Shown: in pieces, positions 4,670-6,378 of the stretch
How positions within the stretch are numbered: position 1 is the stretch's first letter
Layout of the letters: the number at the start of each line of letters is the position of its first letter
Origin: Planctomycetota bacterium
GTDB taxonomy: Bacteria; Planctomycetota; Phycisphaerae; Sedimentisphaerales; Anaerobacaceae
Direction of reading: 5' to 3'
Assembly (NCBI GenBank): GCA_017885385.1
Contig: JAFNGF010000383.1
Span: forward strand, 12,096-18,473
Length of the DNA stretch: 6,378 bases
Position numbers and translations under genes: made by a program
The notes under the pieces: model-generated
Told to the model about the DNA's origin: nothing
The model's input: only the letters and a program-made list of their open reading frames with translations
Database searches by the model: none

Positions 4670-6181
4670 ATGAGTGGTATTTTTGGAGTGGTCTCGAAAG
4701 GACCTTGCGCAGAGACGCTTTTTTACGGTACAGATTACCATTCACATTTGGGAACCGAGTACGGGGGCATAGCCGTACTGGGCGAAGATTTCACCCGCCA
4801 AATACACAATCTGAGCCAGAGCCAGTTCAAGTCAAAATTCCACGATGACTATAAAACGATAAGCGGCAACAAGGGCATCGGCGTTATCAGCGATTATGAT
4901 GAGCAACCCATCTATCTGAAATCGAAATTTGGCCCGTTTTGCATTGTGACCAGCGGATTTGTTGAAAACGCCGACAAATTAACAGCAGAAATGTTGGAAA
5001 AGGGAGTATCCTTCAGCGAGTTCAGCCAAAGAACTGTCAACACCTCAGAGCTGATAGCAAAGCTAATCAACCAGGGGGACGACCTTGTAGATGGGATACA
5101 GAAGATGTTTGAGGCCATAGAGGGCTCCTGCTCACTACTGCTACTAAATAGAGACGGCATATACGCGGCAAGAGACAGATCCGGATACACCCCTCTTACT
5201 GTCGGCAAGCACCAAGCCTGTCCCGAGCGAAGTCGAGGGAATGCGTGGGCGGTGACAACCGAGACCACTGCCTTTGCAAATACCGGGTTCGAGGTGACAA
5301 AACACATCGCCCCAGGAGAGATAGTGCTCATAAATGAGACCGGCATTGTGCCAAGAGCACCGGGCGCGGCAAATATAAACCAGATATGTGCGTTTCTCTG
5401 GATATATACCGGCTTTCCTGCATCAAGCTACGAAGGCATAAACGTAGAAATAGTCAGGGAAAGATGCGGCCGGTACCTCGCAAAACGCGATGAGGATATT
5501 GACGTTGATCTTGTCTGCGGGGTTCCCGACTCCGGATGCGCCCACGGATTAGGATATGCAATGGAATCGGGTAAGCCCTTCAGGCGGCCGCTTGTTAAAT
5601 ACACGCCCGGATACGGCAGAAGTTATATCCCATCTTCGCAAGAGACGCGAGACCTTGTCGCAAAGATGAAACTCATACCCATAAAGGAGATAATCCAGGG
5701 CAACAGCATTGTGGTGTGCGAGGATTCTATCGTGCGGGGGACGCAGCTTCGCAACTTCACTATAAAGAAACTCTGGGATTGCGGCGCTAGGGCAGTCCAC
5801 ATAAGACCCGCCTGTCCGCCTCTGATGTTTCCATGCAAGTTCGGTTTTTCCACGCGTTCGACCCATGAGCTTGCGGCCCGCAAAGCAATTCGCAGCCTGG
5901 AAGGTCACGACCTGGAAGATGTGTCGCAGTACATAGATCACAACTCTAAAAAATACAAAAAAATGGTGGACTGGATCGCCAAAGACCTGGGAGCCACGAC
6001 GCTGCGATACCAGACTGTGGACGATATGGTAGGAGCTATCGGCAGGTCAAAAGATAAGCTGTGTCTATATTGCTGGACCGGCGAATGCCCAGCGACAACT
6101 CGTCCAAAGCCAACAGTAGACATAGTGGATATAAAGAAACCATTTGCGAAGAAGACGGCTGTAACAAAGGTACAACCCTGA
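4670..6181 (+). CDS. PurF-like amidophosphoribosyltransferase homologue with degenerate glutaminase domain
   Basis: A 503-aa homologue of amidophosphoribosyltransferase, the enzyme joining glutamine-derived ammonia to PRPP in purine synthesis. The C-terminal transferase half is intact: CGVPDSGCAHGLGYA (283-297), QETRDLVAKMKL (324-335) and the PRPP loop VVCEDSIVRGTQ (348-359). C240, C389, C465 and C468 align with the four [4Fe-4S] ligands of Bacillus PurF. The N-terminal Ntn-glutaminase half (about 2-230) keeps the fold pattern, but the nucleophile Cys is Ser2 and the motifs HRG, R-Y-S-T, HNG and SDSE read HLG, S-D-Y, TSG and NTSE. Glutaminase activity is therefore unlikely. An ACPERSRGN segment (183-191) is an in-frame repeat insertion, and the tail after 475 is basic. 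It follows the HEAT gene by 12 bp. Ile codon ATA is frequent (22 of 38) compared with the oxidoreductase (2 of 19). It may use free ammonia or a different substrate. Confidence 0.88.
   Translation: MSGIFGVVSKGPCAETLFYGTDYHSHLGTEYGGIAVLGEDFTRQIHNLSQSQFKSKFHDDYKTISGNKGIGVISDYDEQPIYLKSKFGPFCIVTSGFVENADKLTAEMLEKGVSFSEFSQRTVNTSELIAKLINQGDDLVDGIQKMFEAIEGSCSLLLLNRDGIYAARDRSGYTPLTVGKHQACPERSRGNAWAVTTETTAFANTGFEVTKHIAPGEIVLINETGIVPRAPGAANINQICAFLWIYTGFPASSYEGINVEIVRERCGRYLAKRDEDIDVDLVCGVPDSGCAHGLGYAMESGKPFRRPLVKYTPGYGRSYIPSSQETRDLVAKMKLIPIKEIIQGNSIVVCEDSIVRGTQLRNFTIKKLWDCGARAVHIRPACPPLMFPCKFGFSTRSTHELAARKAIRSLEGHDLEDVSQYIDHNSKKYKKMVDWIAKDLGATTLRYQTVDDMVGAIGRSKDKLCLYCWTGECPATTRPKPTVDIVDIKKPFAKKTAVTKVQP
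5217..5240. repeat. Short dispersed repeat inserted in frame in the PurF-like gene
   Basis: The sequence CCTGTCCCGAGCGAAGTCGA plus GGGA (5217-5240) has complementary ends TCCC (5221-5224) and GGGA (5237-5240). It resembles, on the minus strand, the TTCGACTTCGCTCAGGA-type repeat that I recall as widespread in environmental bacterial genomes. It is 24 bp, keeps the frame and encodes CPERSRG (184-190), between TVGKHQ and AWAVTTET, in a loop of the glutaminase domain. The minus-strand word CTCGACTTCGCTC resembles ATTCGACAAGCTC at 2224-2236, so two members of one family may be present in this window. Confidence 0.7.
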
Positions 6182-6187
6182 GATTGT

Positions 6188-6378
6188 CTACCACGGAAGT
6201 TCCTGGAGCGACGTTCCTTCTGCGACAAAATAGATGGGGCGTCCGGTCAGCACCACACTATCGACTTTTAGCTCATTGCCCTGCAAGTCCACCGCCCGCC
6301 ACGGTTTTCCGGAAAGATATATCGGCCTGGGCTGTGCACCTTCTTCCGCCCAGGCGATAATCACTGTCCGCCCGCCGG
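6188..6378 (-). CDS. C-terminal fragment of a convergent gene, function unknown (partial)
   Basis: The minus strand is open from the right edge (codons in phase with 6376) to a TAG at 6190-6188, giving 62 residues. The sequence is protein-like: RTVIIAWAEEGAQPRPIYLS, then KPWRAVDLQGNELKVDS and VVLTGRPIYFVAEG. It alternates hydrophobic beta strands with Gly/Asn/Asp turns and ends LQELPW. The pattern resembles the closing beta-sandwich of secreted carbohydrate-active or related proteins, where a late strand reads like 'V-x-L-x-x-x-P-x-Y-x-V', but the fragment is too short for a family call. The overlapping plus-strand frame looks like a shadow, being Arg- and Ser-rich without family features. 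The stop is only 6 bp from that of the PurF-like gene. Confidence 0.6.
   Translation of the reverse strand, partial: GGRTVIIAWAEEGAQPRPIYLSGKPWRAVDLQGNELKVDSVVLTGRPIYFVAEGTSLQELPW

Noticed and set aside
6061..6360. Plus-strand open frame of 99 codons at the right end.
   Set aside because: It overlaps the conserved CxxC tail of the PurF-like gene in another frame and opposes the more protein-like minus-strand frame.

Overview
The window reads as about 6.4 kb of a moderately GC-rich bacterial chromosome, most likely from a planctomycete (Phycisphaerae/Sedimentisphaerales-like) or a close relative. This rests on gene style: a Tat-exported Gfo/Idh/MocA oxidoreductase, a small HEAT-repeat protein, a class I methyltransferase behind a Pro/Glu/Lys-rich linker, and many dispersed palindromic repeats. 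No rRNA or marker gene is present, so the assignment is an inference.

Layout, left to right. (1) 2-592 (+): 3' part of a SAM-dependent O-methyltransferase, open at the left edge. (2) 593-696: a spacer packed with 19-nt and 15-nt direct repeats and an inverted repeat. (3) 697-2025 (+): a 12-helix APC-family amino acid permease. (4) 2026-2438: a 413-bp gene-free stretch holding a heptamer tandem repeat and a run of small GC-rich hairpins that look like dispersed repeats. (5) 2439-3716 (+): Tat-exported Gfo/Idh/MocA oxidoreductase. (6) 3758-4657 (+): HEAT-repeat protein. (7) 4670-6181 (+): PurF-like amidophosphoribosyltransferase homologue. (8) 6188-6378 (-): C-terminal 62 codons of a convergent gene, cut by the right edge, with its stop only 6 bp from that of gene 7.

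Genes 5-7 are close together (41-bp and 12-bp gaps), each with its own ribosome binding site, and probably form one transcription unit. Their joint role is not evident: one product is predicted to be exported, while the PurF-like protein should be cytoplasmic.

The most interesting item is gene 7. It keeps a well-formed PRPP-binding phosphoribosyltransferase domain and four cysteines that match the [4Fe-4S] ligands of Bacillus-type PurF. Its glutaminase domain, however, has lost the N-terminal Cys nucleophile (Ser instead) and the other catalytic positions. It is probably an ammonia-dependent or repurposed phosphoribosyltransferase. Genes 6 and 7 each also appear to carry a short palindromic repeat inserted in frame, adding 8-13 residues, much like palindromic elements known to invade coding sequences elsewhere.
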